Shown: positions 1 to 9,092, counted from the stretch's first letter. The stretch is 62,483 bases of DNA from Candidatus Woesearchaeota archaeon (GCA_019323525.1 JAHWHD010000066.1:1-62483); one strand, 5' to 3'. Program-made: numbers and translations. The notes: a model not told the origin generated them from the sequence alone.

Positions 1-211
1 GAGATTGCGCTATTGGTTGAACCAAAGAAGAGTCATCTGAAACAGGAGCGACATCTAGAACAAGCTGCTCGGAATCTATATCCACAGACTCAGTCGGAAC
101 TTCATCTAAAAGCATATTCTCTTCACTTTCCCCAATTACTCCATCACCTTGAGCAACAACCAACTGAACGCAAATCACCAACATAAAAATAACCAATAAC
201 TTTTTCATCAT
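1..211 (-). CDS. Secreted protein, N-terminal part only (gene runs off the left edge)
   Basis: Reading leftward from about 211, a protein begins with Lys-Lys followed by a hydrophobic stretch (LLVIFMLVICVQLVVA), then acidic/polar sequence rich in Asp, Glu and Ser. This is a Sec signal peptide and the start of an exported, low-complexity acidic protein. Three ATG codons in tandem (214, 211, 208) follow a GAGGTGA ribosome site at 216-222. The first is too close to it, so 211 or 208 is the likely start. The ribosome site overlaps the stop of the upstream large secreted protein, so the two are probably co-transcribed. The C-terminus is outside the window and no family can be named. Confidence 0.7.
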   Translation of the reverse strand, partial: MMKKLLVIFMLVICVQLVVAQGDGVIGESEENMLLDEVPTESVDIDSEQLVLDVAPVSDDSSLVQPIAQS

Positions 212-219
212 CATTCACC

Positions 220-2052
220 TCATCTATAATTGCCATATATGACCTGGACATAACAGGTCGTACCATATACGGACCACTGATCCCAATACAACCTTGAACC
301 TGCAGGGATATAACTAACACCTAAAGGTCTATGAAGACTAACAGCATCACCATTTCCTCCGCCTCCCGCGCTCTGAACAAAACCATAGGTCCCGCCTACG
401 ATATAATGAATCCCTGAGTCATAGTTCAAATCATAGAGAGCAGAGCCATACTGCTGACCACTATGCGAACCTGTAGTTGTCATGAAAGTCCAAGGAAAAG
501 TTCCATAATTATTGACACCAAGACTAAAATAATTAGGAACAAATGCAAGACAATAGGAGCCACCATAACTTGAAGCTCCATAAACCCGCATACCTAAAAC
601 AGGCCTGTTGGCGTCAAGCACTACAGAGTTTCTATAGTAACCTCCGCCTATGCCTAAAGCAGCAACAGTAGTTAGAGGAAAGCCTCCTGTGGAATGACCC
701 TCTGCAATTCCTTGCACACCAGACCAATCATTCTTACAAACACCACCTATACAAACTTTTCCACCTAGTACAGTACCGCCAGCATATTCTCCAGCATAGT
801 TAATATAGAGTGTATCTCCGCTTTCTTCATTTACACCAAGAATAGCTAGATTTCTATCATCACCACTTGCAGTAGATGCACCACCTTGTAGCCATAAATC
901 ATAATTTGTTCCATCATATTTGTTTCTTATTGGTCCACGCACATCCAATTTTTGTGTCGGCGTACTTGTCCCAACACCAACATTACCAGTAACACCAGAA
1001 TACATGTCACTTCCAGAGATTATCCAGTCAGTATCCGCGCCGCCACCAGCACCCCCAATTAAAGGCACCCAATAAATAATCGAACTAGCAGTCAACTCAC
1101 TTGGTTGAACATTGCCAACAACTTTCCAGTATTCTCCAGCTTTGACAGGCATTGTTATACTCCCATGATAATTCCAAGCAGAATTCTGTACATAAGTCCC
1201 AGCCTCTCTAGCCCTGATTGTAGTAGGATTACTATTTGAATCAGCATAACCTATCACAAATAAATTTGAATTTTGTGTAGTCGGAACCTGAAATGTAGCA
1301 ACTACAAACCCGTCAGTCGCAGCCTGATAAATAGTATCTGGACTTCTAGCCTCAATAGTACCAAAACCTCCACCAGCACCACCTTCATCTTCAGCGCACA
1401 CCCAACTTGATGTATCCATATCATACTTCAAAACCTGTCCGTCTGCGCATGTCGGAAGAGCAGCACCGGCACCCTCGCCGCAGATTATTAAGTACTGTGC
1501 TGAGCCATACCTGATTTGTAGGCCGTTTATTGAGTTGTGTGAAAAGCAAGTGACCACCCTTCCCTGTCCCACATCAGGCGGAGGATTAAAATCTGTGCTC
1601 ACAGCAGGTGATGACCAACAATGGGTACTTGTCCTGTAGTCTATGCCGGCTCCGTGGTTTGCTGCAGCGACTATCCATTTACACTGGGATTCATCTGTAA
1701 CACCCGCTGGAAGAGGTATTGTTCCTCCATGAGGAACTATTCCAGATTCGATGATCAATCCTGAGCCAGCTCCGCCAGTATCATCACCACAAATCCAAGT
1801 TCCTGAAACAGAATCGTACTTAACAACTTGTCCATCAATACATGTTGGTAAAACAGTTCCTGTCGGCCATGTACCTATACAATCACCATTCAAACACAGC
1901 ACGTCATTGACACTTACAGTATCGGCCGTCTTCCCTCTTAACTCATCTACATACAAAGTAGTATGCGAAGGCTGGTCAGCAGTGTAACCAGTTGCAGCTA
2001 CATACGCTGCCATAAGTATTAGCAAAACAAATATCACAAACATTTTTTTCAT
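220..2052 (-). CDS. Large secreted fibre/adhesin-like surface protein
   Basis: This 610-residue protein starts with a signal peptide (KKMFVIFVLLILMAAYVAA). The N-terminal half has imperfect repeats of the type TCxDGQVxKYDxxxxxWxC followed by an acidic Gly-rich stretch (near residues 70-95 and 200-228). The middle carries NVGVGTSTPTQKLDVRG (about residues 360-380), a motif common in the stalk preceding tail-fibre-type (peptidase S74-like) modules of secreted proteins. The C-terminal third is rich in Gly, Tyr and Ser. Start ATG 2052 has a GAGGTGG ribosome site. It abuts a pilin-like gene at 2053 and lies last but one in a surface operon. I infer an adhesin or pilus-associated tip protein; I cannot see an intact S74 autoprotease. 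Confidence 0.7.
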   Translation of the reverse strand: MKKMFVIFVLLILMAAYVAATGYTADQPSHTTLYVDELRGKTADTVSVNDVLCLNGDCIGTWPTGTVLPTCIDGQVVKYDSVSGTWICGDDTGGAGSGLIIESGIVPHGGTIPLPAGVTDESQCKWIVAAANHGAGIDYRTSTHCWSSPAVSTDFNPPPDVGQGRVVTCFSHNSINGLQIRYGSAQYLIICGEGAGAALPTCADGQVLKYDMDTSSWVCAEDEGGAGGGFGTIEARSPDTIYQAATDGFVVATFQVPTTQNSNLFVIGYADSNSNPTTIRAREAGTYVQNSAWNYHGSITMPVKAGEYWKVVGNVQPSELTASSIIYWVPLIGGAGGGADTDWIISGSDMYSGVTGNVGVGTSTPTQKLDVRGPIRNKYDGTNYDLWLQGGASTASGDDRNLAILGVNEESGDTLYINYAGEYAGGTVLGGKVCIGGVCKNDWSGVQGIAEGHSTGGFPLTTVAALGIGGGYYRNSVVLDANRPVLGMRVYGASSYGGSYCLAFVPNYFSLGVNNYGTFPWTFMTTTGSHSGQQYGSALYDLNYDSGIHYIVGGTYGFVQSAGGGGNGDAVSLHRPLGVSYIPAGSRLYWDQWSVYGTTCYVQVIYGNYR

Positions 2053-2448
2053 TTAATCCACCTCTTGTCCGCAGTTAAATCCTGAAATTTTAACATCATC
2101 AGACCCCGAACCTATCGAGATCTTATCTCCAAACTGGTAAACCTGGTTATGCAGGTCTACTAAGAAGATACAAAAATCGCTTTTAACACCTAACTGGCTC
2201 TTAATAACTTGGTAATCCTGCTGCCCAAGGTCTTGTAACTTAGAAGTGTCTATCTCATTAGTACCTTGTAACCTGACACCAGTCGTGCCTGTGACTGACC
2301 GGGATATTGCTCTGCCCTCTGTAACAAGGTTCTGCAAAGGCAGACCAGTCTCTGAGTAATAAAGAAACACAACAACCCCTACAAATGCGAGTAAAAAAAT
2401 CGTGATACCTATCAACAAGTCCCATGTAAAAACCTGTGCTTTATCCAT
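2053..2448 (-). CDS. Pilin-like membrane-anchored small protein
   Basis: A 131-residue protein with a short polar N-terminus (MDKAQVFTWD) and one hydrophobic helix (about residues 10-32), followed by a soluble domain with two Cys. This is the layout of type IV pilin-like proteins with very short leaders, although the usual charged residue after the processing site is Asp here. It overlaps the upstream pilin-like gene by 8 nt and ends one base before the adhesin-like gene, so it belongs to the same transcript. I infer a minor pilin or pseudopilin. The family is not recognised beyond that. Confidence 0.6.
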   Translation of the reverse strand: MDKAQVFTWDLLIGITIFLLAFVGVVVFLYYSETGLPLQNLVTEGRAISRSVTGTTGVRLQGTNEIDTSKLQDLGQQDYQVIKSQLGVKSDFCIFLVDLHNQVYQFGDKISIGSGSDDVKISGFNCGQEVD

Positions 2449-2854
2449 TTGTCACAAAAATCTCTCCATTCCTTTTCTCGATAATGTTAGGACCCTTGGC
2501 AAAGTCTCCATTTATATCATAGTAAAGATTAACAACATGTTGTATATTAGTGCCTTCTAAGTTTATTGTGACTAGAGTAATACCTCCAAGCTGCTCTCTC
2601 TGAGTCTGTAGAGAGTAATCAAAACCAGCAAATATATACGGAATTGTAAAGTTTCTTGAATAGCCATCTTCAACATACGCAGCAGTTGAAACTTCTGCTG
2701 ACAAGAAATCGTCAAAAGACTCAAGCGCGACCCTCAGGTTCTCTTCATTCTTCTCAGCAGTCCTCTGCGTAACAAGTATCATGAACACAGCAAATATAAG
2801 TAGCAGTATCGACAAACCCAGTGCAAATTCCACAGCAGCCTGACCCTTTTTCAT
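2441..2854 (-). CDS. Class III signal peptide (archaeal pilin-type) protein
   Basis: A 137-residue protein starting MKKGQAAVEFALGLSILLLIF. The basic leader, G-Q processing region, Glu at about +5 and the following hydrophobic helix are the hallmarks of a class III signal peptide cleaved by an archaeal prepilin peptidase (PibD/FlaK type). The remainder is a soluble domain of about 105 residues. It overlaps the next upstream pilin-like gene by 4 nt and the downstream one by 8 nt, showing tight translational coupling. Role inferred: minor pilin of a surface filament or secretion pseudopilus. Confidence 0.75.
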   Translation of the reverse strand: MKKGQAAVEFALGLSILLLIFAVFMILVTQRTAEKNEENLRVALESFDDFLSAEVSTAAYVEDGYSRNFTIPYIFAGFDYSLQTQREQLGGITLVTINLEGTNIQHVVNLYYDINGDFAKGPNIIEKRNGEIFVTNG

Positions 2855-3273
2855 GTTATTGATATGTTGACATACGGACCTATGTTTTCAATCCTCACAT
2901 TCTTAATACCTTGACTATAATCCTCAGGAGAAAATTCTCCTCTAAGCATGACATCTGAAGCAAAAAGCAGTTCACTCCCTTGAACATCAATCTCTAAATA
3001 ATGAAGTTTAAGATTTACAGGATCACTATAAGCAGCCATGCCATCAACACCGTCAGGAAAGTTAAGCTCTAGCGTAATCCTAGAAAGCTGTCCAAGATTA
3101 TGAACATTCTTTGCAGTGTTTACAATATCAAACCCAATCTTGTCAACAGCAGCAAGACTTACCTCAGTCTTGGATTCCTGTAAACTCACATAAGCATAAT
3201 ACGTTATTGGAAGAATTATAACTAACGCAAATCCTACTACTAACAAGTATTCAAACGAAAATTGTCCCCTCAT
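2851..3273 (-). CDS. Class III signal peptide (archaeal pilin-type) protein
   Basis: A 140-residue protein starting MRGQFSFEYLLVVGFALVIIL. The QxSxEYL pattern right after Gly is the classic class III signal/pilin motif (basic leader, cleavage after Gly, Glu at +5, then one hydrophobic helix). The soluble domain contains beta-type sequence and no Cys. It overlaps the following gene by 4 nt. With 2441-2854 and 3320-3808 it makes at least three canonical class III pilin-like proteins in a row. Probable minor pilin; no finer family assigned. Confidence 0.75.
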   Translation of the reverse strand: MRGQFSFEYLLVVGFALVIILPITYYAYVSLQESKTEVSLAAVDKIGFDIVNTAKNVHNLGQLSRITLELNFPDGVDGMAAYSDPVNLKLHYLEIDVQGSELLFASDVMLRGEFSPEDYSQGIKNVRIENIGPYVNISIT

Positions 3274-3319
3274 TTAACGTCCTGAAAATAATTTAAAAAA
3301 AATATTAAAAAAATTAAAT

Positions 3320-3808
3320 CTATGGCGCATATGGACCCGTAATAGTCAACTCACCTAAAGCGTCCTTGCTAATTGTTCCGCCTGTGAACTGATAGTTAAC
3401 CCTTACATCCATTCTGTATTTCTGACCAGGTGTTAAAGCAATGTTTGCACCACCAGGAGCAGCCACACAGTTTGCATTAAGCACACCAGTAGCTCCATTT
3501 GCGATGTTAGGAACACCAGCTGCACTTACACATTGTATTGCACTATCTCTATCATCGATGATAAGACTAGTAACATCAATGCTTCTTCCCTGGCTATTTA
3601 GTACCTCAATTTGCAAAATGGTAGGGGTACCGTATGTCGCTCCAAAATCCCTACAACTCAGAGAAGATGGCAGAACGCACCTGTCAGGTACAAGTCTTGT
3701 CACATCAAATACTCCAAAAGCTGCTAAAGCGCCGATAACTATGATAACTATCAGAATAACCCAACCATAGGTCATCAAGAACTCTAGAGCTGCTTGACCT
3801 CTTTTCAT
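3320..3808 (-). CDS. Class III signal peptide protein, likely major pilin
   Basis: A 162-residue protein starting MKRGQAALEFLMTYGWVILIV. This GQAALEFLMTYGW leader and helix is very typical of abundant DPANN/archaeal pilin-like proteins. The soluble domain is Gly/Ala/Ser-rich, has four Cys that could form two disulfides, and ends in a beta-rich segment. It is the first gene of the surface operon, with a strong GGAGGT ribosome site (3817-3822) and its own TATA box. A 46-nt gap separates it from the next gene, unlike the tight overlaps further down. First place and a strong ribosome site suggest the most highly expressed subunit (inference). Confidence 0.75.
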   Translation of the reverse strand: MKRGQAALEFLMTYGWVILIVIIVIGALAAFGVFDVTRLVPDRCVLPSSLSCRDFGATYGTPTILQIEVLNSQGRSIDVTSLIIDDRDSAIQCVSAAGVPNIANGATGVLNANCVAAPGGANIALTPGQKYRMDVRVNYQFTGGTISKDALGELTITGPYAP

Positions 3809-3897
3809 TAATATCTACCTCCTTTTTTAAAAATTTTGTTCAATATATATAGATTTAAATACAATTCTGTGTTTTCTATTTATAAACGTTTCTATAT
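3809..3897 (-). promoter_or_regulatory. Promoter and leader of the pilin operon
   Basis: On the minus strand a TATA-like box (complement of TATTTATAAA, 3877-3886) lies about 70 nt before the ATG at 3808, leaving a leader of roughly 45 nt with GGAGGT at 3817-3822. A second AT-rich stretch (3842-3856) could also serve as a TATA box. Confidence 0.5.
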
Positions 3898-4992
3898 TTA
3901 TTCGTGAGAAACAGTAATAAGCCGAGATTTATTATCAACCTTAAACATCTTACCCAAAAACTGCTCAACTGTATATATGTTTGTCAAGCAATGATTCGAC
4001 ACTTTCGCGAGCTTCATCTTGCCTCCAAACACAAGCCAAGGGATCAGGTTATCTGCAAGGTACTCATCAACAGGTGCTTTATAGTTCATCTCGTTCATCA
4101 ACCGCTCAGCAGCCTCCTTCCCCACAATCTCTGCTTTCTTCCCCTTTTCACCCAGACTATCAGCCCCAATCCTAATAGGGTTCAAGTGATTAACATCCTC
4201 ATTCTTAGAAAAGACTCCCCAGAGAGTTATTCCGCAACCATCAGACATTGTATCCTGGTACTCTGTCCTGATCTTAACAGGAATACCTAACTTAATCAAA
4301 GCATGCTTTGCAGCCCTTGCCATCCTTTCAGCCACTTCAGCCTTTTGCAGACCAGAAGAAGCATGCGCAACACCTTTGACCAAGCTAAGCTTACCCTGCT
4401 CAATTAAATTGATATCAGGAACATTCCTTGAAACATCGCCTATGAACTCTGCATAATTATCATAATTATAAATCTTATACTCTGGTTTTACAGTGATATC
4501 AACCAAGCCGTTACCTTTAGGATAATACCCTCTTTTCAAGAGCTTGACATCAATAGACTTGCAGAACTTAGCCAGGTGCGGTACAAGTATCTCATTAAAA
4601 TAATCAAACGGCATTGACCATGCAACATCAGTGCCGCCTTTGATCTTCAACCTAATCTTTTTATCAGAAAAAAAACAAGGAAACAGTAAAGACTGTAAAA
4701 GTAACGTGATTGAGCCAGCAGTTCCAATATCAATGCTCAATGTCTGCGGCTTTATCCTGCCAGGTTCATACCGCAACACGCAAGAGCCAAGTTCAGCACC
4801 GTCAACTTTAGCACCGCACAGCTCCTGAAGCGCAGTTATACATGTAAGATGCTGCGGTTTCAATCCAGCTTTACAGCGACCTTTCCTGATATCAACTATC
4901 TCGAAAGGTTCTCCAAACAAAGTCGATAAAGCTAGAGCAGTCCTTGCAATCTGACCTCCTCCTTCTCCGTAATTACCGTCAAGTTTTATCAT
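3898..4992 (-). CDS. rtcA: RNA 3'-terminal phosphate cyclase
   Basis: A 364-residue protein matching the RtcA family. It begins MIKLDGNYGEGGGQIARTAL, contains GRCKAGLKPQHLT near residues 38-50 and the Gly/Thr-rich segment ending ...GTAGSITLL, and has the conserved nucleophilic His in VSNHCLTN (His334) close to the C-terminus. RtcA uses ATP to convert RNA 3'-phosphates to 2',3'-cyclic phosphates through an adenylylated His. Length fits the family. It is monocistronic, in the same direction as the pilin operon but separated from it by a promoter region. Possible links to tRNA-intron or RNA-end processing are inference. Confidence 0.95.
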   Translation of the reverse strand: MIKLDGNYGEGGGQIARTALALSTLFGEPFEIVDIRKGRCKAGLKPQHLTCITALQELCGAKVDGAELGSCVLRYEPGRIKPQTLSIDIGTAGSITLLLQSLLFPCFFSDKKIRLKIKGGTDVAWSMPFDYFNEILVPHLAKFCKSIDVKLLKRGYYPKGNGLVDITVKPEYKIYNYDNYAEFIGDVSRNVPDINLIEQGKLSLVKGVAHASSGLQKAEVAERMARAAKHALIKLGIPVKIRTEYQDTMSDGCGITLWGVFSKNEDVNHLNPIRIGADSLGEKGKKAEIVGKEAAERLMNEMNYKAPVDEYLADNLIPWLVFGGKMKLAKVSNHCLTNIYTVEQFLGKMFKVDNKSRLITVSHE

Positions 4993-5043
4993 GATAACTA
5001 GAAAATGCCAAGTCTTTTTAATACTTTATATTTTAGAAAAAAA

Positions 5044-5841
5044 TTAGACTGCGTACTTCAAAGCTATTTCATGTACCTTTCTAGCACCTTCATAATATAA
5101 CGGATCATTCTCTCTTACTATAGCACCACAAGCAAAAGGACACTCGATCATCGTCTGTGAACCATCCAGATCTGTTATACCCTTAAGTATAGCCGAAGGT
5201 ATCTCCTCTACTGGCGTTACTTTAGGAAAGTCAGTCACATACCAAAAATCAGAGACTAACCCTTTACTCGCGTACAATGAAGCAATCCTATGGCTCCTGT
5301 AACCATGGTCTGCAGCTATCCAGATATGATTAGGTTCCCTTTCTAACGGACTTGCATCGATTTTAACATCTTCAGCGAGTTGAATTCCGTTTAGTTCATT
5401 AATAAAATCTTCAACAGCTTCAGGATCTATGTTTACATCTCCAAGGTATTCCCTACCCGCAACCTCCTCAGCCTTTTCCAGCTTAGCGAAACTACGCCTC
5501 CTGAAAAACTCTCCGAGTAATATAGAAACTGCAGCAATGCCTGCACAAGTTGGTGATGAAGTGAAATAAGCCTGCGCTCCAAAAAATAAAGCGCTCGTGT
5601 AACCTGCCAAACCATATTTATGGGAGTTAGCAGCAGCAACAGTAAAATGCTCAACACTATCAGCCCTATCTTTAAGTCGTTTGGTTTCAGCTAATTTAGC
5701 TAACAGGTCAGGATCCTTCTTAAGCATCTCCTCAAGTTCACAATTTGCAACTATAAGTGCGCGCTGTGCACCAGAAGCATTAATCTTTGCTGTTCTTTGC
5801 TCTTCTGAATTTCCGAATAAAGAATGTATAAATTGCATCAT
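5044..5841 (-). CDS. Unrecognised membrane protein
   Basis: A 265-residue protein with a charged N-terminal region (1-65, helical), a moderately hydrophobic stretch at about residues 72-112 that could form one or two membrane helices, then a soluble C-terminal domain of about 135 residues. That domain has HIWIAADHGYRSHR, a CPFACG pair of Cys and several acidic residues. Two ATG codons are in tandem; the GAGGTGA site 8-15 nt upstream supports either. It stands alone between rtcA and thrC in the same direction. I know no family for it. The His/Cys/Asp-bearing C-terminal domain could bind metal, but that is speculation. Confidence 0.7.
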   Translation of the reverse strand: MMQFIHSLFGNSEEQRTAKINASGAQRALIVANCELEEMLKKDPDLLAKLAETKRLKDRADSVEHFTVAAANSHKYGLAGYTSALFFGAQAYFTSSPTCAGIAAVSILLGEFFRRRSFAKLEKAEEVAGREYLGDVNIDPEAVEDFINELNGIQLAEDVKIDASPLEREPNHIWIAADHGYRSHRIASLYASKGLVSDFWYVTDFPKVTPVEEIPSAILKGITDLDGSQTMIECPFACGAIVRENDPLYYEGARKVHEIALKYAV

Positions 5842-5919
5842 CGAATTTCACCTCATATAGAAATTAATCGCCATTGTTCTTAAATACATTGCTAGTGTCA
5901 AAAATATATTTTATAATCG

Positions 5920-7026
5920 TTATTCGTTATATTGTACCTTATTATCCTTCAGCCCATGGCCAGAAATAACACAAACAACATCTCCTTTAAGACCTAACTT
6001 CTTAGCACCTGCAAAACTAACAGCACCAGATGGCTCAGCAAAAATCCCTTTCTTTCCAAGTTCCTTACGAGAATCCAATATCTCTTTGTCACTCACATCA
6101 ACAGCCAAACCTCTTGACTTTTTAAGACCATAAAGAGCTTTAACACCATCCACAGGATTACCGCATGCTATAGCAGACGCAACTGTTGACGGATTTTTTA
6201 TTGATTTTAATCCTGTTTTAGAGTTAAAGGCTTTCACAATCGGATTGCACTTCTTAGCCTGCACAGCGACTATCTTAGGAATTCTCTTAATCAGACCAAC
6301 AGCCTTGAACTCGCTCACAGCTTTGAACACAGAATAAATCAAAGTAGCATTCCCGACAGGACAAACAATGTAGTCTGGAACCTCCCAATTCAACTGGTCA
6401 ATGATTTCATAACCAACAGACTTCTCCCCCTCACCTCGATAAGGATAATCTCCTGTCAAGTAAACACCCCTATCCTTTCTCAACTCTTTTGTCATGCCAA
6501 GAGCTTTATCATAATCACCTTTAACATTAACGACCTTAGCACCATGCGCTTTTATCTGCAATATCTTTTCCTTTGCAGCAATTGTAGGAACATATATTGA
6601 ACATCCCATCCCAGCACGAGCAGCATACGCAGCAACTGAAGCGCCCATGTTACCAGTTGAAGCACATACTACAGATTTAACACGAAACTCCCTTGCCTTA
6701 GTGATCTCCACAGTTGAACCTCTATCCTTAAAAGATCCTGTAGGGTTAACTCCCTCATATTTGAACCAGTACCCTGACTTTATCAGAGGAGTCCCCCCTT
6801 CATGAAAAGAAACTATCTTGTGAAAATCCTTGATTGGATAGAACGGAAGATACTTCCAATGATGTATTGCTCCTTCAAAAAAACCTTCAGGTATTAGCTG
6901 CTTCTTTATGAGCTTATAATCATAAACTATATCCAGAGGACCATGACATTTATCACACTCAAAAATAATCGTGTTAGGAGAAAACTCGCGTTTACAGCTA
7001 AAACACACTATCTTCTTAACTATCAT
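5920..7026 (-). CDS. thrC: Threonine synthase
   Basis: A 368-residue fold-type II PLP enzyme. An N-terminal zinc-ribbon (Cys8, Cys11, Cys24, Cys27) is followed by HEGGTPL and the PLP-lysine motif NPTGSFKDRG (Lys100); a Gly-rich phosphate loop and a late SGHGLKD motif are present. This is the archaeal/plant-like threonine synthase, converting O-phosphohomoserine to threonine and phosphate. Its start overlaps the stop of the acyl-CoA synthetase beta subunit by 4 nt (ATGA), so the two are co-translated. No other threonine-pathway gene is in the window. Confidence 0.93.
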   Translation of the reverse strand: MIVKKIVCFSCKREFSPNTIIFECDKCHGPLDIVYDYKLIKKQLIPEGFFEGAIHHWKYLPFYPIKDFHKIVSFHEGGTPLIKSGYWFKYEGVNPTGSFKDRGSTVEITKAREFRVKSVVCASTGNMGASVAAYAARAGMGCSIYVPTIAAKEKILQIKAHGAKVVNVKGDYDKALGMTKELRKDRGVYLTGDYPYRGEGEKSVGYEIIDQLNWEVPDYIVCPVGNATLIYSVFKAVSEFKAVGLIKRIPKIVAVQAKKCNPIVKAFNSKTGLKSIKNPSTVASAIACGNPVDGVKALYGLKKSRGLAVDVSDKEILDSRKELGKKGIFAEPSGAVSFAGAKKLGLKGDVVCVISGHGLKDNKVQYNE

Positions 7027-7649
7027 CTTACAAGCCTTACATCCACAGCCTTTCCCTCTTTAGAATTTATCATGAAAGGGTTAATGTCAAGCTCTTCAAC
7101 ACCCGTAATTTTGGAAACTCCGACAAGAGCGGCCTTAAGAATATCTAAATTAACAGGTTTTTCTCCTCTGAAACCCTCTAATAACTTTTTACCTTTCAAG
7201 TCATCTATCATATCTTGAGCATCATCTTGGCTGATAGGACAAACCCTGAAAGAAACATCTTTCAAGAGCTCGACAAATATGCCTCCAAGTCCGAACATTA
7301 TAACCTGTCCAAATGTAGGGTCTTTCTTAAGACCGATTATAACCTCTTTACCTTCGACAAACTCCTGAACAAGTATACCGTCAAGCCTTAGCTTCTTTCG
7401 TCTGGCAAGCTGAAGTAGATCATTAAAATTCTTCTGTAGCTCAAGATAGTTCTTCACAACCCTAACACCCTTAATCTCAGTCTTGTGCACAGCCTGCTTT
7501 GAAATGATTTTAAGGACAACATGATGTTTATACCTCTTAGCAAACCGTTCTGCTTCAGCTAGCTTTTTAACCATCACAGAATCAGCTACCTTGACATACC
7601 TTTTAACAAAATCATAGGCATCCTTGCCTAATAACACCCCTTTTTTCAT
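7023..7649 (-). CDS. ADP-forming acyl-CoA synthetase, beta (ATP-grasp) subunit
   Basis: A 208-residue ATP-grasp protein. VVLKIISKQAVHKTEIKGVRV near residues 43-64 resembles the HKSDxGGV motif of the family; VQEFVEGKEVIIGLKKDPTFGQVIMFGLGGI near 94-124 and ELDINPF near 185 are the typical nucleotide-binding and metal-binding segments. The family makes ATP from acyl-CoA, ADP and phosphate in fermentative archaea. The partner alpha subunit is divergent at 7743. The start is leaderless: TATA (7672-7680) is about 26 nt upstream. The acyl group used cannot be told from sequence. Confidence 0.88.
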   Translation of the reverse strand: MKKGVLLGKDAYDFVKRYVKVADSVMVKKLAEAERFAKRYKHHVVLKIISKQAVHKTEIKGVRVVKNYLELQKNFNDLLQLARRKKLRLDGILVQEFVEGKEVIIGLKKDPTFGQVIMFGLGGIFVELLKDVSFRVCPISQDDAQDMIDDLKGKKLLEGFRGEKPVNLDILKAALVGVSKITGVEELDINPFMINSKEGKAVDVRLVR

Positions 7650-7742
7650 GTATAGAATTAATAATCAAGGATATATATAATTTTTGATTTTAAAAAGATT
7701 TATATACCAAAAATCCCCAAACATAAGTAAAAGAGGTGAAAG
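7650..7742. promoter_or_regulatory. Divergent promoter between acyl-CoA synthetase beta and alpha genes
   Basis: Two TATA boxes face away from each other: TATATATAA (7672-7680) for the minus gene at 7649 and TTTATATA (7699-7706) for the plus gene at 7743. The plus transcript has a GAGGTGA ribosome site at 7733-7739. The minus transcript appears leaderless. Sharing one intergenic region should help keep the two subunits co-regulated. Confidence 0.65.
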
Positions 7743-9092
7743 ATGTTAGATAATTTCTTCAACGCAAAACACATTGCGATAGTTGGCGCATCAAAAGAAC
7801 CTAGCAAGATAGGCCACGTTATTTTCAGGAACTTCATAGATACAGATTATGATGGAAAAATATTTCCTGTTAATCCCAACGCAGAACTGATCCTAAACCG
7901 CAAATCTTACAAATCAGTTCTAGACATAAAAGAAAAACTTCACCTTGCAATAATTGCAGTACCTGCAAAGTTCATTCTAAAGGTAGTTGAACAATGCGGT
8001 AAAAAAAAAATAAAAGATTTGATGATAATCACTGCAGGCTTTGAAGAGGTAGGAAACTTAAAACTGAAACAGCAACTAGAAAAGCTCTTAAAAAAATACA
8101 AGATACGCGTCATTGGACCAAATTGTCTTGGAACATTTAACTCCTACAACAACTTTGATTCTATGTTCTTACCAAGGTCGCGCCTAAAAAGACCAGAACC
8201 AGGGACTATATCATTTGTAAGCCAGTCAGGAGCTCTAGGCTCTGCAATCCTTGACCTGGCCGCAAAAGAAGGTTATGGAATCTCAAAGTTCATCAGCTAT
8301 GGCAATGCAATCAACACTAACGAATCTGACATACTGGAATACCTAAGTGACGACCCAAAGACAAAAGTCATCTGCCTTTATATCGAAGGCGTCAAAGACG
8401 GAAAACGATTCTTGGAAGTCTGTAAAAAGATAAAAAAACCTATCATCGCAATCAAGGGCGGCGTCACAGAAGCAGGTTCAAAAGCAACACTTTCTCATAC
8501 AGGAAGTTTAGCAGGCTCAGCTGAAATCTATAGAGGAGTCTTCAAACAAGCAGGGATTATAGAAGCTGAATCATTAGAAGACCTGTTCAATTATGCAAGG
8601 GTCTTAGAAAAAACAATTAAACCAAAAGGAAGGAGAGTACAGATTATAACAAACGGCGGCGGTTATGGGATAGTTAGTGCTGATGCTTTAGCACGGTACA
8701 ATCTTGAAGCCGCAAAACTATCTGCTACAACAATAAAAGAATTAAAAATACATCTACCGCCAATAGCAATCATAAAAAATCCGATGGACTTGATAGGAGA
8801 CGCCGACACTGAACGTTACAAGCTTGCAATCGATGCTTGCATGAACGATAACAATATAGACATCATCTACATCGTACTTCTATACCAGACACCGCTTATC
8901 ACTCCAGACATAATAGACATTGTCTCAGAATACAACGACTTAAAGAAAAAACCGATAATAACAGTCTCAACAGGCTCAGAGTTCACAGAAGTACTAAGAA
9001 AAGGCCTTGAAGAGAACAACGTACCTTGCTTTGAGTTTCCTGATAATGCAATGAAAGCTATAGGTAAATTGGTTGAGTATTATGATGTATAA
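7743..9092 (+). CDS. ADP-forming acyl-CoA synthetase, alpha subunit
   Basis: A 449-residue protein with the CoA-binding Rossmann domain at the N-terminus (IAIVGASKEPSKIGH, residues 11-25) and two succinyl-CoA-synthetase-like flavodoxin domains. SFVSQSGALGSAI (157-169) and the phospho-histidine loop SHTGSLAGS (His252) are conserved. It takes acyl-CoA and phosphate to an acyl phosphate and passes phosphate through His252 to ADP on the beta subunit. The length fits separate alpha subunits as in Pyrococcus. GAGGTGA precedes the ATG. Together with porGDAB just downstream, this gives a pyruvate to acetyl-CoA to acetate plus ATP route (inference). Confidence 0.92.
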   Translation: MLDNFFNAKHIAIVGASKEPSKIGHVIFRNFIDTDYDGKIFPVNPNAELILNRKSYKSVLDIKEKLHLAIIAVPAKFILKVVEQCGKKKIKDLMIITAGFEEVGNLKLKQQLEKLLKKYKIRVIGPNCLGTFNSYNNFDSMFLPRSRLKRPEPGTISFVSQSGALGSAILDLAAKEGYGISKFISYGNAINTNESDILEYLSDDPKTKVICLYIEGVKDGKRFLEVCKKIKKPIIAIKGGVTEAGSKATLSHTGSLAGSAEIYRGVFKQAGIIEAESLEDLFNYARVLEKTIKPKGRRVQIITNGGGYGIVSADALARYNLEAAKLSATTIKELKIHLPPIAIIKNPMDLIGDADTERYKLAIDACMNDNNIDIIYIVLLYQTPLITPDIIDIVSEYNDLKKKPIITVSTGSEFTEVLRKGLEENNVPCFEFPDNAMKAIGKLVEYYDV

